This document shows, in pieces, positions 42,490 through 54,110 of a stretch of 64,000 bases of DNA (within the stretch, counting starts at the first letter, position 1; each line of letters begins with the position of its first letter). Below the pieces are notes generated by a model. That model worked only from the letters and a program-made list of their open reading frames with translations, did no database searches and had not been told where the DNA came from. Position numbers and translations under genes: made by a program. Source of the DNA: Linderina pennispora (taxonomy: Eukaryota; Kickxellomycota; Kickxellomycetes; Kickxellales; Kickxellaceae); NCBI RefSeq assembly GCF_002104995.1, contig NW_024468261.1:186001-250000 (forward strand). The letters run 5' to 3'.

Positions 42490-44436
42490 ATGGCAGACTA
42501 CATGCAAAGCAATGTGCCACGGCTGGCAGTGTACGGCATAGCAACCACGGTGCTGACAGCTGGCGTCATTGTATCGGCGTTTATGCAGCACCAGTACTTT
42601 TACACGGCCTGTGTGCAGCTGGCGCAATCGAGTGCTTCAATGATGGTGCTGGCGAACATGGGGATTCTCCTGACAATTCTTCTGGGCAAGCTGCTGGTGC
42701 GGATATTCTTTGGGCAGCTGCGCACGATCGAGGTCGAGCACCTGTACGAGCAGGGGTGGTTCGCTGTGACCGAGACGTGTCTGGCGCTGACGATATTCCG
42801 GGACGAGTTCGATGCAGCGACCTTGACGCTCTTTGTGTTCCTGCTGTTCTGCAAGGTATTCCACTGGATCATGGAGGACCGCGTGAGCTTCATGGAGCAA
42901 CAGCCGCGGCTGTCGAAGCTGTTTATTGCGCGCATGGGCAGTCTGGCAATGCTGCTGGCGTTTGTGGACATGTTCATGCTGGCATATGCGGTGCGGGTGA
43001 CGCGCATGTACGGGGCGACAATGATGATCGTGTTTGGGTTCGAGTACGCGCTGCTGCTGGTGCATTTCCATAGCACATCGGTCAAGTTTGTCCTGAATGC
43101 GATAGACATGCGCCGCGACGGCGAGTGGGAGGAGAAGGCGTCGTATGTGTTTTACCTGGAGATGCTGACGGATCTGGCCAAGCTGATCGTGTACGTTGGC
43201 TTCATTGTGGTGCTGATGACATTCTACGGCCTGCCGCTGCATATTCTGCGCGATGTATACATGACCACCCGCTCGTTTGTCAACAAGTGCCGCGACTGGG
43301 TTCGGTACCGCCGTGCCATGCAGAACATGCACCTGCGGTATCCGACCGTCAGCGAGGAGGAGCTGGAGCAGATGAGCGACCGCACATGCATCATCTGCCG
43401 TGAAGACATGAATGGGCCAGCGCGCCAGGTAGTTGAGCCAGTGGAATCGGGAGCGTGCAGAGGGTAGGGCGCCAGCTGTCAGTGGCGACACGCCGAAAGA
43501 AACTGCCATGTGGACATGTTTTCCATTTCAACTGCTTGAGGAGCTGGCTGGAGCGCCAGCAGAGTTGCCCGACGTGCCGGCATACGGTACTAGAAGATGA
43601 GGCGCAGCCAGCAGCGACCTCTGGTGTGGAGCGCGGCAGGAATGGACGAGCAGATTCGTGGTACTGACCCGGTGAAACCAGGGCCAAGAGGGCCGGCAGA
43701 ATGACAGCCAGGATAATGGAAACAACAGTAGTTCGCCATCGCCGTCGTCGTCGTCGGCGGCGCGGCGGCGGCAGCGGCAGTCCAGATCATCGTCAGGCAG
43801 TGGCGGTATCCACGTCCAGTCCCAGTCGTCCCCGGCCGCCATCATCCCGTACCAGTACCGTTGCACCAGGCAACGCAGGGACTAACCCGGTCTTACCGTT
43901 CCTTCCAGGCGTCCTTTCGCCATCCGATCCGCGCATTCACCGCATACACGCGGCAGACCGCGCAGCATTCGCTGGGTGGAAATCTGCCAGCAGGCAACCT
44001 GATGCATGTGTTTCCGCAGTCCCAGGCAGGCACTACTGGGTCATATATCCCATCCCTGCGCGAGTTCCCCATGCCTGATCTGGCAATGCTGAGCGACGAA
44101 CAGATCAGGAATCTGGAGTCGGATTCGCGGGCAGCAGTTGCAGAGCGGATCCGGATCTTGTCGGCACTGCAGGTGCAGCTGTCACACATGGTGGTGGCAC
44201 TTACCCAGGTGCAGTCGATTCCAGCACAGGCGGCAAATGAACAGAGCACGGTAGAAAAGGAGCATGCACAGGAGGCCAAGGCAAAGGATAAGGAGGCGGA
44301 GACCTCGGCGCCTGCTCCTGTGCACGATTCTGGTAGCGACTATGACGTTGTGGGCAAGGATGAGGATGAGGATGAGGAAGAGCCGCTATTGCCGATCAGA
44401 GCGTCAGGCAAGGGAAAGGAGCCCGATATTTACTAA
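42490..44436 (+). CDS. HRD1: HRD1/synoviolin-type ER-membrane RING-H2 E3 ubiquitin ligase
   Basis: Core E3 and retrotranslocation channel of ER-associated degradation. The N-terminal ~260 residues have six to eight hydrophobic segments (YGIATTVLTAGVIVSAFM, GILLTILLGKLLVRIFFG, IEVEHLYEQGWFAVTETCLA, and others). The RING-H2 follows: DRTCIICREDM ... KKLPCGHVFHFNCLRSWLER ... SCPTCRHTV. After a Ser/Arg/Gln-rich linker a conserved C-terminal helix appears (MLSDEQIRNLESDSRAAVAE, RIRILSALQVQLSHMV), as in other Hrd1 proteins, then an acidic end. Frame changes inside the RING insert (two, aga/agg and ggt/gga near 43460), after the RING (two) and in the linker (two) all fit paired alleles. Stops 40 bp from the convergent RecQ4 stop. 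Confidence 0.93.
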
Positions 44437-44475
44437 ACCCGTAGTGCAATGCAATATATTGCTAGAGAACCTAGC

Positions 44476-47400
44476 TCACAACTGAGAAGCACATGAGGTA
44501 TCGGCCACTGTCTGGCAGTGGATGCGGATGAGCTCTGTCTGGGCACATTGGCGGATGGCGTCGAAATCCACATGCGCCATGCATCCCCATTCGACGCACC
44601 ACGACCACTGTGCCGCTGGACATGTTGGGCTAGAGAGCCCGTGGAAAATGCGTGCCACAGCACGACCCGTCGCCACCTCATGACCGTGCTGCGCAATGAA
44701 GCGGCAGATGCGGCTCCTGGCTTCATCCGAAACCGGCTCCGATCCAGTCACAGATGTGCTGCCAGCCGGATCGTCAGCTAGACATGCAGGCACATCTCCA
44801 GCTATCTCTTGGATGCGCTGGACCGCGATATCACGGTCCGACTGCGTGGCGGCGAAATACGCCTCAGTGGCAGCCTGTAGGAAGGAGTTCTGTGCGCCCC
44901 CATTGTCTAGCACGGCGGCAGCACCCATGGTTTCCGCCAGTGCGTCGACCTTGCGCACATTCCCGCGCACCATCGCCTCGTTCTGGGACGCCAGAGCAGA
45001 GGCCAAGTCGGCAATGTGCTTTTCGATATGCATGGCTAGCTGCTCAACCCACCATTCCTCTGGATCGCAGTCCTTGGGCAACTTGCCTGGCTCGCCAACC
45101 ATCTCCGCGAACCGGCCGGTATCCAGGGTCACATTGACGACGGCTGAGGGCTCGAGCCATGTTAGCATGATCTCGCGCTTGGCCCTCCACCTGTACAGTT
45201 CAGAGATAGCATCGGTGGGAGTGGTGCCCAAGGCCGTGGCCAAGTCCAGGATATCGACAGTCAGTGTGGACGTGCGTTTGCTGGCGCTAGGCGTGCGGAC
45301 CAGCGATGTGCGCCGGGACCTGCGAGCACCTGCAGTAGGTCTGCGGGGCAGCAAAGTCGGCCAGCTTTGCAAACAGCTCATGGGATTCCGCTAACGTGCC
45401 TAGCTCGGTACGGACGAACCTCACCTGTGCATTTGCGGTGGATATTGGGCTCGGACGACGAACATCTGCTGGCTCGCGGAGCGCCAGGTAGCTGATGAAG
45501 GTCTGGGCAACCGCCTGCTCGGCATCCAGATCTGCCTCCAGCGACTTCAGACAGAGCACAGCCAGATTGGTTGCATGCCACGCCGCGCCGGGCGGGGTGC
45601 TGGATGAGCGCATTTGCTTGGCCTTGGCGATGGCCGAGCGCATGAACTCAGGCGGGAAGAGCCTGTGCAAAAGCCGGCGGACGGCTGCCAGATCGACCCC
45701 GTCAGAATTTGCCCAGCTGCGTGTGCGTGTCGCATCAATGCTGGTGCGGCTGCACGGCATGCCGTCGTCTGCTCCTACAGGCCAGCAGCAGAATGCCCTT
45801 GGCCGGCTGGCCATCGCGACCAGCGCGGCCGACCTCCTGCACATACGCCTCTGTGCTTCTGGGCAGATTGAAGTGGATGACTGCGCGAAGATCGCGCTTA
45901 TCCAGGCCCATTCCGAATGCCACCGTGGCCACCAGCACGCGGATGGCTGCTTTCTTCCTGCGGGATGTCTCTTGCATGAAGGCGGTTTGGATGCGTGTGC
46001 GCTCAGCCGCCGACTTTGCCCGCATGGTAGGATTGCGCGGGAATGGAGCGGCTGGTCAGGTACTCGGCCACTCGATTGGCCGTTGTCTGGGTTGCAACAT
46101 AGACAAGGATCGATTCCAAAGCAGCCATCTCTGGCTGGCGCAGGATCCCAAGCAGGGCTTCCTCGCGAGCACAGGACTTTTTGTACATCTTTGCGTTGGT
46201 GCCCATGTAGACTGGCACGACGCTCAGGGAGATGTTGCTGCGGACTATGTCGCCGCGGATAACACCTTCGGAAGCATCGATATCAAACATTTTACATACC
46301 TGTGTAGCCAGTGCGCTGGTGGCAGTGCCGGTCATGGCTAGCACGCAGGGGACATTGAGCAGGCCGCAGAACACGGGGGACCTGGAAGTATGCGGGGCGG
46401 AAGTTGTGTGACCACTCGCTGACACAATGAGGCCTCGTCGACGACCGCCAGCTGCACCTGCGGCGTGCGCTCAGACATCATCAGGTCATGGAACCGTGGA
46501 CTCGCTAGCCGCTCCGGTGACACAAACATAAGCTGGACCTGACCCGACGCCAGCCGCTGCAGAACGCTGCTGTAGCTAGAGGCATCAGCAGACTCGAGCG
46601 ACATGCAGATTGCCTTGGAACTCCTTTGGCAGATGCTTGATCTGGTCGCGCATCAGCGAGATCAGTGGGGTGACAACCAAAGTCAGCCCGTTGCAGAGCG
46701 AGGAGAGAAGCAGGGAGGGGAGCTGGTAGGCAAGCGATTTTCCAGAGCCAGTGGCAAGGAGGAGAAGCGTGGAGCGGCAGCCGAGGATCCGCCTGATAGG
46801 CCTCTGCCTGGCCGAACCGGAACTGGTCGTGGCCCCAGACATGCTTCAGGACCTTCAGTGTATCGACCGTGACATCATGGCCATCGATGAACTTTTCGCT
46901 GACTGTGCAGGAATTCTTGTCCGCTGAAGAATCATCGGCTACAAAGAACGACAGCGGTTTGCCCGCAACCATCCTGGCTGCCCAATGGTCTTGGGACTCA
47001 CTCTCTCCCACCGGCACTGGATCAGCATTTTCCGCTTCACTGCTCAGCTCCTCGTCAAATGCGCCGTCGAATTCATCCTTCCTCCGGATGCTCAGCATCA
47101 TCATCCTGCCGCTGCCTTCTCCTTTGCCGCCGCAGCACGCTCTCGGCGGTTCTTGCCTGCCACCATACGCTTGTACATGGCCGTGCGCCGTTCATCAGCA
47201 GATGGCGCCCCGCGCCTGCCTTTGCGCAGCCGCAATTTGTAAAAGTTGCTGCTGACAAGCCCGGACGTGTCCTCTTTGGGTTTTCGCATCTTCGCGTTGC
47301 CGTCATGGTCCACTGGTCTAAGCTTGACGCGGACGCGTGCTGCGCTTCTGGGTGGTCTTCTTCCTTGTTTTCATCTGCGACGTCTCAGCGTCACTGTCCC

Positions 47401-48399
47401 CAGACTTTCCTGCCGGGCTGTTGTTGCTAGCGTCTTCGACTAGATCGGCGTCTCCAAGCTCAGCTGTAAGGCCCGACATGGCCAATATCAAGATTGTCGC
47501 CACCGTCGCTCAAATGCCCGCCTTGCGATAATTCCAGCAACTGCTGAGGCTCCGCGGAACTGCGCTCCAAAGGCACTCAGCGGGATAGATGTGGTTTTGA
47601 CCAGCTTTCCAGCACGCGCCTGGAACGACTGCACTCCCAGGATCCAATGTGCGCATCGAGCCGATCAGCGTTCTGCGCCGGCTCTTCGGATCCTCTGGTT
47701 CGCCCAGCGACGACAATGAGCTGGTGCTCGATACTGAAGAAAATGGCCCAGCACTAGCACGGCGTGCAGCCATCATTGCTGACCGACTCACCGATGGCGT
47801 CTGCCTCTGGAACAGCGAGGGCACCGGCGGCACATCTTCAACCGCCATCTCTGTATTTTGATCAAGTGGCAATATATCTGCAAACAACGGCCCGCTGCAC
47901 GCTTGGGGTCTCCATCCTCAGTAACCGTCGTGTCCGACTCTGCTGCCTGCGTAATTGGCGAGAAAACCATCGCCGTAGTGCGTCGGCGCTTGGGCGTCGC
48001 CTCAATTTCGTCTGCATGGTCGCCGGACTCCTCAGCAATAGCCGATATGCTTATTGACTGCAACAGCGTGCTCGCTCTTCTGGATCTGCCGCTCCTTCTG
48101 CTCATCGATCAGCCTGCGCTGGGGCTCTGCCGACTTGCGCTTTGGTGGGGCCGGCGGCTTGCCTGGGAAATCCGTGTGCCGCCGCTGCAGCCGCTTTTTC
48201 TGCGCCGAATTGCCACCCAGGGCCTTTAGCTTGCTGTAGTTGCGGTACTTTGCGCACAATGTCGGGCTGCAGCGACACGTCGTCGCGGGTGGGCGCTCGG
48301 CCATGGGCCTTCTGGAAGGCGCCCTCCCAGTCTTTCAATTCATGCTTGAGTCTGTGCAGCTCGGCGTCGGGGACTGCTGTCGGCGAGAGCTTCTGACAT
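44476..48399 (-). CDS. RECQL4: RECQL4-type DNA helicase with fused Sld2-like N terminus
   Basis: N terminus MSEALA then [19 protein letters not shown] and [11 protein letters not shown], the Sld2/RECQL4 N-terminal domain that acts in replication initiation. Further on is [16 protein letters not shown], matching the linker motif of animal RECQL4 upstream of the helicase. RecQ motifs: [27 protein letters not shown] (Walker A, near 46740), [32 protein letters not shown] (motif II, near 46430), [20 protein letters not shown] and [17 protein letters not shown] (motif VI, near 45830). The C terminus has [14 protein letters not shown], as in human RECQL4; the DUF1998 domain of yeast Hrq1 is absent. 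At least eleven +1 breaks (for example 48248 aaa/aag, 47335 acg/acc, 46798 gcc/gct, 46614 caa/cag, 46430 gcc/gct) fit paired alleles. About 1,300 residues. Confidence 0.88.
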
Positions 48400-48791
48400 T
48401 TTGGAATACTTATGCACAAAGCAATTGCAGAAAAAGACTATTCGAGAGCAGCAAGAAGCAGACACCAGGCAAGAAACCAACAGTGCAAGCGCTAGAAATA
48501 AGCAATCGCGGCGAGCGCGCGCAGTCGCGTTCTCTCGCGGGACGAGTCGCGATCCACAGCGGTTCGGCTCGACCACCAGAAAAAAATGCTGGGGCTTTGG
48601 CTTTTTTTTTTTTTTTTTGGCCAGTCCGCCCAACATCGCTGGCTTTGAACCATCCCAGAAGATCAGCCAGGAATACAAACCGCATTCTTCACCTCTCTCA
48701 CTTCTACATTTTTCTCTTTTTTTGCTCATCAGCAAGTCAGATTTGACACCTTTTTTTCTTCACTCTACTAGAAGAAGCCAAATAATCAACC
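48400..48791. promoter_or_regulatory. Divergent promoter, RECQL4 / SES1, with a long T tract
   Basis: 392 bp between two divergent ATGs. It contains a ~20 bp uninterrupted T run (about 48602-48620) and a C/T-rich leader with several T-runs before the SES1 ATG. Poly(dA:dT) tracts commonly exclude nucleosomes; that role is inferred. Confidence 0.5.
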
Positions 48792-50318
48792 ATGCTCGAT
48801 ATCAACATGTTCCAGATTGAGAAGGGTGGCAACCCCGAGGCCATCCGCGAGTCGCAGCGCCGCCGCGGTGCCGACCCCAAGATCGTCGACGAGATCATTG
48901 CCGACTACCAGGAGTGGACCAAGGGTAAGTTGGGTGCCATTGCCAAATCCCGCCGTAGGAACTCGAAATTCCAGCTCCCCAAATTGCCCGCTGTGCAGGG
49001 ACTGTTTTTTTTTTTTGCATCGACTTCGCGCTGCGGCATGACAGGTGCTAGATGTGAGGTGTTAGACATTGTGACGCACTAACAAAAAATCACAACTGCG
49101 TTTATAGTCAACTTTGAGCTCAACGCCGTCAACCGCAGCATCAACGCCGTGCAGAAGGACATTGGCAAGAAGTTCAAGGCCAAGGAGGACGCCTCGGAGC
49201 TGCTGGCGAAGAAGGCGGAGCTGGAGCAGCTGAAGAAGGATCTGTCCGAGACCGAGCAGGCCAAGGACAAGGCCCTGCGCGCCAAGGTCAACACTGTCGG
49301 CAACATTGTGCACGACTCGGTCACTGTCAGCAACACCGAGGACGACAACGACGTTGTGCGCACGCATTTCGTCGATGGCGTCGAGCCCAAGCACCAGCCG
49401 GAGCTGCGCTCGCACCACGAGGTCCTGTATCTGCTCGGCGGCTATGACCAGGAGCGCGGCGCCAAGGTCGCCGGTCACCGCGGCTATTTCCTGACCGGTG
49501 TTGGTGTCGATCTGAACCTGGCGCTGATCAACTACGGTCTGCAGTTCCTGGGTAAGAAGGGATACACCAAGATTCAGACCCCGTTCTTCATGCGGCGCGA
49601 GATTATGGCCAAGACCGCCCAGCTGTCGCAGTATGACGAGGAGCTGTACAAGGTTACCGGCGAGGGCGAGGACAAGTACCTGATCGCCACTTCGGAGCAG
49701 CCGATCTCTGCTTTCCACTCGGGTGAGTGGTTCGAGCAGCCCGCCGAGCAGCTCCCGGCCAAGTACGCCGGCTACTCGACCTGCTTCCGCAAGGAGGCTG
49801 GCGCTCACGGCAAGGACACCTGGGGAATCTTCCGCGTGCACCAGTTCGAGAAGATCGAGCAGTTTGTCTTGACAGAACCCGAGAAGTCGTGGGCTATGTT
49901 TGACGAGATGATCGCCACCTCGGAAGAGTTCTTCCAGTCCCTCGGTATCTCGTACCGGGTTGTCGGCATTGTTTCCTCGGCGCTCAATGACGCCGCTGCC
50001 AAGAAGTTCGATCTGGAGGCCTGGTTCCCTCACCAGGGCGAGTACAAGGAGCTTGTGTCGTGCTCGAACTGCACTGACTACCAGTCCCGCAACCTCGAGA
50101 TCCGCTGCGGCACCAAGAAGATGGGCGACCGCGAGAAGAAGTACGTGCACTGCCTCAACTCCACTCTGTGCGCCACTGAGCGTGCCCTGTGCTGTCTGCT
50201 GGAGAACCACCAGACCCCCGAGGGTCTGAGGATCCCCAAGCCCCTGGTTCCGTACATGGGTGGTGTCGAGTTTGTGCCGTTTGTCAGGGACACTCTGCCC
50301 AAGAACATGAAGAACTAA
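48792..50318 (+). CDS. SES1: Seryl-tRNA synthetase, cytosolic
   Basis: Charges tRNA-Ser. Two exons: 48792-48924 ([20 protein letters not shown]) and 49108-50318, joined in phase 1 across a 183 bp intron with a GTAAGT donor, an internal T-run and a TTATAG acceptor. The N-terminal tRNA-binding coiled coil spans ~30-115. The class II core has [20 protein letters not shown] (motif 1 region), [34 protein letters not shown] and [14 protein letters not shown] (motif 2), and [18 protein letters not shown] (motif 3, active-site Arg). About 447 residues, near yeast Ses1 (462). No frame break. Confidence 0.97.
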
Positions 50319-50444
50319 GGTTCGCGAAAAGTTCATTAACAGACTTCAATATATCATTTAACGATATTGGAGCATATCAGCCGTGCATGCGATTCATTCC
50401 AGATAATTGATGGTTACATACACATATTGAAAAGCTGATACAGA

Positions 50445-52143
50445 CTATTCGCAATAATACTTGTCCCTCGCCTTGTCCACCTCGTCGATGTGTACAGTGA
50501 ACTCGCGAATCCGAATCCTGGGGTTGCTACTCCTCATGGACACAGCCTCAATCGACTCCTCGTTTACACCAAGCTCCTGCAGGTTCGGCATGATTGCAGT
50601 GAGACGCAAAACCGAGTCGACACATAGAGCCTTGCGCGACCGGATATCCAAGCGAGTGAGCTTTGATCCAACTTCGTCGGAGATATTGCTGACTGCTTCA
50701 TCAATACTGTAGAACATGCTGGTCTGGTCGGCAAAATGCTCACCTCTCTCGGGCACCGTTAGATGGCTGCGCTTCATCGAGAAGCAGTCGATGATGAGCG
50801 CTTCCAGATCCTTCAGCTGTGAGACCACATTTATGATGCTGTTGATGTCGGCAATGCTAGCTTCGATGTGCATCCAGCGCAAGCCCTTCCAGTTGATTTT
50901 CACTGGCATCGGGTAGTTGATACCAGTGAGCCGAAGACCGCGAACCCACTTGTTCCTGTGTCTGTACAGCTTGTGCATGCAGTGTGATGTATACGCTGTC
51001 TGCTCGTCGTTGTGTCTATAAAGGTACATGATGTGGACATATGTTGCGCAATAAAGAACATTGAGACTCCGAGTCGCGAAAGTGAAGGGATCTTCCACGA
51101 GCATTAGCGGTCTACACTGTCCTTTCTTCAGGTAGTTCTGAATCGCCACGCTGGTATCTAACAGACCAATTGTTTTGACACATGTCGTCACAGGAAATGC
51201 CACATTGCACTTGTCGGTCACAAAATACCCACTGTTGGCATGCCCATTAGCAAATTGCAGAACAATCTCCTCGAGATGCCCGAACGTCATCTCTCCATCT
51301 GGTTCTACCTCGAACACGTCCCAGTCGATTTGGCGCCTGATAGCATATAGTGCAAGTTTGCGCAGGTGCTTGATGGGGATTTTCGGCAATGATGTGAGCT
51401 CTGAGAGCAAATCGAGATCAATGTCCAAAATTTCGAGATTGGAAGCAAACGGCTTGCCGAGGGCTTTAGGGAAAGGGCGTGCTATCTGAAGCTGTGTGAG
51501 CTGTGAATGAAGCTCGGTGCGAAGAAGTAGCATGATCTCACTCCCAACACCAGGGATACCATATAGCAGCCCTTTAATCGTACACCAGTCTCGCAGATGG
51601 TGAAACCATAGCCCAGTCGCATGAGGGCAGAGGTCGACAATTAGCCTGGCAGTGCGTGCGGCTTCCACCCTAGCTAGATGTATCTCCTGCTTGTCTCCAG
51701 CCGAGAAGAGGCCTGTCCCAAGAAACATGATCAGCTTGGTGCTGGCGATTGCCCCTGGGGAATGCAGAGATCCTCAAGCGCCTGGTCAAGATTGAGTACC
51801 TCAGCGCTGTCGTTGTACAGGACAATACGTAGCTCCTTGACCTGGCCCAGGAGATTGTGTGTGCGGAGGAGCGTGTAGTTCGAGACCCACCTCCGAGAGT
51901 GCTTTTTGGGGCAGTCTGTGAGATTGCACCAGCAGTCCATGAGGCACTCCAGAATCAGTGCAGGAGTCTTCATGAACGGCGGTATGAGCGCGTGGTACTC
52001 GGGAAAGCTGTCGTAAAAGTCAATGAACTGCTCGTAGTCCGACACTGTCGATGTACAGGTGGAAAGCTTTCTTGCAGGCTGCCAAGTATCTTTGGCGACA
52101 CAGCATCTGGTGCATCGCCATGGGATATGTCTTGGAAGTGCAT
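50445..52143 (-). CDS. F-box/LRR-like protein of unknown specificity
   Basis: From the ATG at 52143 (MHFQDI then PMAMHQMLCRQRYLAACKK) the start resembles a divergent F-box-type helix bundle. A large body follows whose last 427 residues are an intact frame (50445-51728) with irregular leucine-rich segments such as LEILDIDLDLLSELTSLP, LRKLALYAIRRQI, LEEIVLQF, LRWMHIEASIADINSI, LKDLEALIIDCFSM, LTRLDIRSRKAL and MPNLQELGVNEESIEAVSMR. This fits LRR-like substrate-recognition subunits, which are expanded in many early-diverging fungi, but no exact family is recognised. Breaks near 52128 (ata/att), ~52055 and ~51750 fit the paired-allele pattern or are double. Confidence 0.6.
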
Positions 52144-54110
52144 GGTTGTGACAGGGAAACAAAGTGAATAATAGCTATATGCTGTTTGTGTTCGTGTTGA
52201 GGATGGCGAGCAAGGCCAGGTCGAGTGCAGAGAACGGAAGCGCCTGGCGTCGTTCCCATGTCTTTTAGCCTGTCGCAAAGGCATGGAATGCTTCCGGAAG
52301 CCACCTTTGGCTGCCCCCCACCACTCTGCCCTCTGCAAAAGAGCAAGCGATGCGCATTTATTCCTTTCACTCTCTTCCGCTGCTTGCTGTCCGCCTGACT
52401 GTCCCAACACTATATTTATTGATTTGTGGGCAGGGCAAGGTAATAGACAGAGGCTGTTTTCTCACACTTGGCCAGTTCGAACTATATGCATCTCGTGCAT
52501 GCACAGTGTTGAGTGTCATGTGGAGGAATGGAGCGGATGACAGACAGCATGCCGGAGCGAAGCATAGGTGCAGCCGAGAGCAGGAGTCGTATTCTAATTT
52601 GTAGAAGCCCCTTTGTACCAGAGACATCAGCAGAAATGTTGGTTTTATCCAACACAGGTCTCTAGCAACTCACTACTCTACAGCTAAGACACCAATGCAA
52701 ATTGCATGTCCGGCCTCACGCATGGCACAATGATTGCCGACTATACATCTGCACTTTGGACATGGCGAAAATTGATCGCAGACAGCGGTGTACTTGCAGA
52801 TATTGCGGGAGGTGCTGATATGTACCGCTGAGTCCTGCTATGCGCCCCTCTCGCCCCCTACAGTTTTGTAGTCAAAAGCTGCTCTCCTTTTCTCAAAAAT
52901 CGTGTGTGTAGATTGACATGCATTTGGACTCAGACTACACGACGATACTATTATTGTTGGACAGCCGAGAACTAAACAGATACAGAGATATGTGACAGTT
53001 GTCGCTTTTAGCAACCCCAGCCGCCTCTGCTGGTGGCATCCTCTCTGTTGACCATGTGGAGATCGACTACAGACATGCGATTCGCTGAAACCCCTTCACT
53101 GGACCGATTCGCATATGCTTAAATTTGCATATGGGTTGCGTCTGCACTGGCACCGCCAACAGCGAAAAACACCAAATGCCAGAGGAAAACAAGGAACTGT
53201 GAGGGCGGTGCGGATGGTTGTCAAACACAGACGTGTGCACCTATTTTCCGTGCTGGAGTGTCTGGCTCAGAGATATGCGGAAGTGCATGAAAGTCGAGTC
53301 AGTCAGTCAACTGAACCCACCCAAACAGCTGCAAGGCAGAGAATGATCTGTGCATCTGTGATGCGCGCAGACGACGGATTTGAGGGTTCAAGCGGCATGG
53401 CTGTTGTATCCATTTAGTGATTTTTGGATTCTGGCTCTTGCCCTACCTCTTGTGTATGTACTCAGACATGGACACGACTGACTGTCCACAAATTATACAT
53501 TGGGTGGACATGAGCTTGCTTTGAGGTATGCAGAACAACAGCCTTGGGCTGTATCAGATAATACCCACACCATTTCTTTGCTGGTCACCCTGTGGTTATA
53601 CCTTGTATGGACGCTGCTTCCATTCCATTTGAAGCAAAACTGCTGCCTCGCATTTATTTTCCAAGGATATCTCGACTGTACCAGCTAAGAAATGTTCTGC
53701 TAGTATAATAATGTCCTGGCATAATGCAAGCACGGCTCATCAGCTGGGTATCAGCAGCAGGACAGTATGTGGAAGAGTATGGTTTCCACTCTATCTCAAG
53801 GCTTCTATTGCAGGTTGTCTTTTGTCATTGTCGATTTCTAATGCCTGACATTCGGGGTCCTGGAGTCCCCCCTGCGCCAGCATAGACAAGGTCGAAACGC
53901 ATACGTGCAAAGGCCCAGACAGACGACCAGCCTTCCTTCTTCCCCTCAGTCACTTTTTGAGAACTTATTTTTCCCATATACTCGACTAACCACTCATTCC
54001 CTAGGTTAACACAGCCAAATAAATTCACATTCTCATGTAGTTTCCACCGCCATCGCCATATATAGGCAAGTGACATGAAGTAGTATGGATTGAGTATAAA
54101 TATAGGGAGA
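52144..54110. other. Gene-poor interval
   Basis: About 2 kb between two minus-strand genes. Base composition is nearer to 50% AT than in the genes, and stop codons are frequent in all frames. Open frames at 53115-53417 and 53500-53688 are short and unconvincing. Nothing is recognised; the first few hundred bases presumably hold the promoter of the 50445-52143 gene. Confidence 0.45.

Noticed and set aside
43430-43475. A 32 bp ultra-short intron (GTAG...GCAG) inside the HRD1 RING insert
   Set aside because: It restores the frame, but so do two adjacent synonymous allele pairs (aga/agg and ggt/gga) that match the pattern seen at dozens of other sites, so no unusual intron is needed.
49062-50336. 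424-residue minus-strand ORF opposite SES1
   Set aside because: Leu/Val-rich antisense shadow of the seryl-tRNA synthetase exon.
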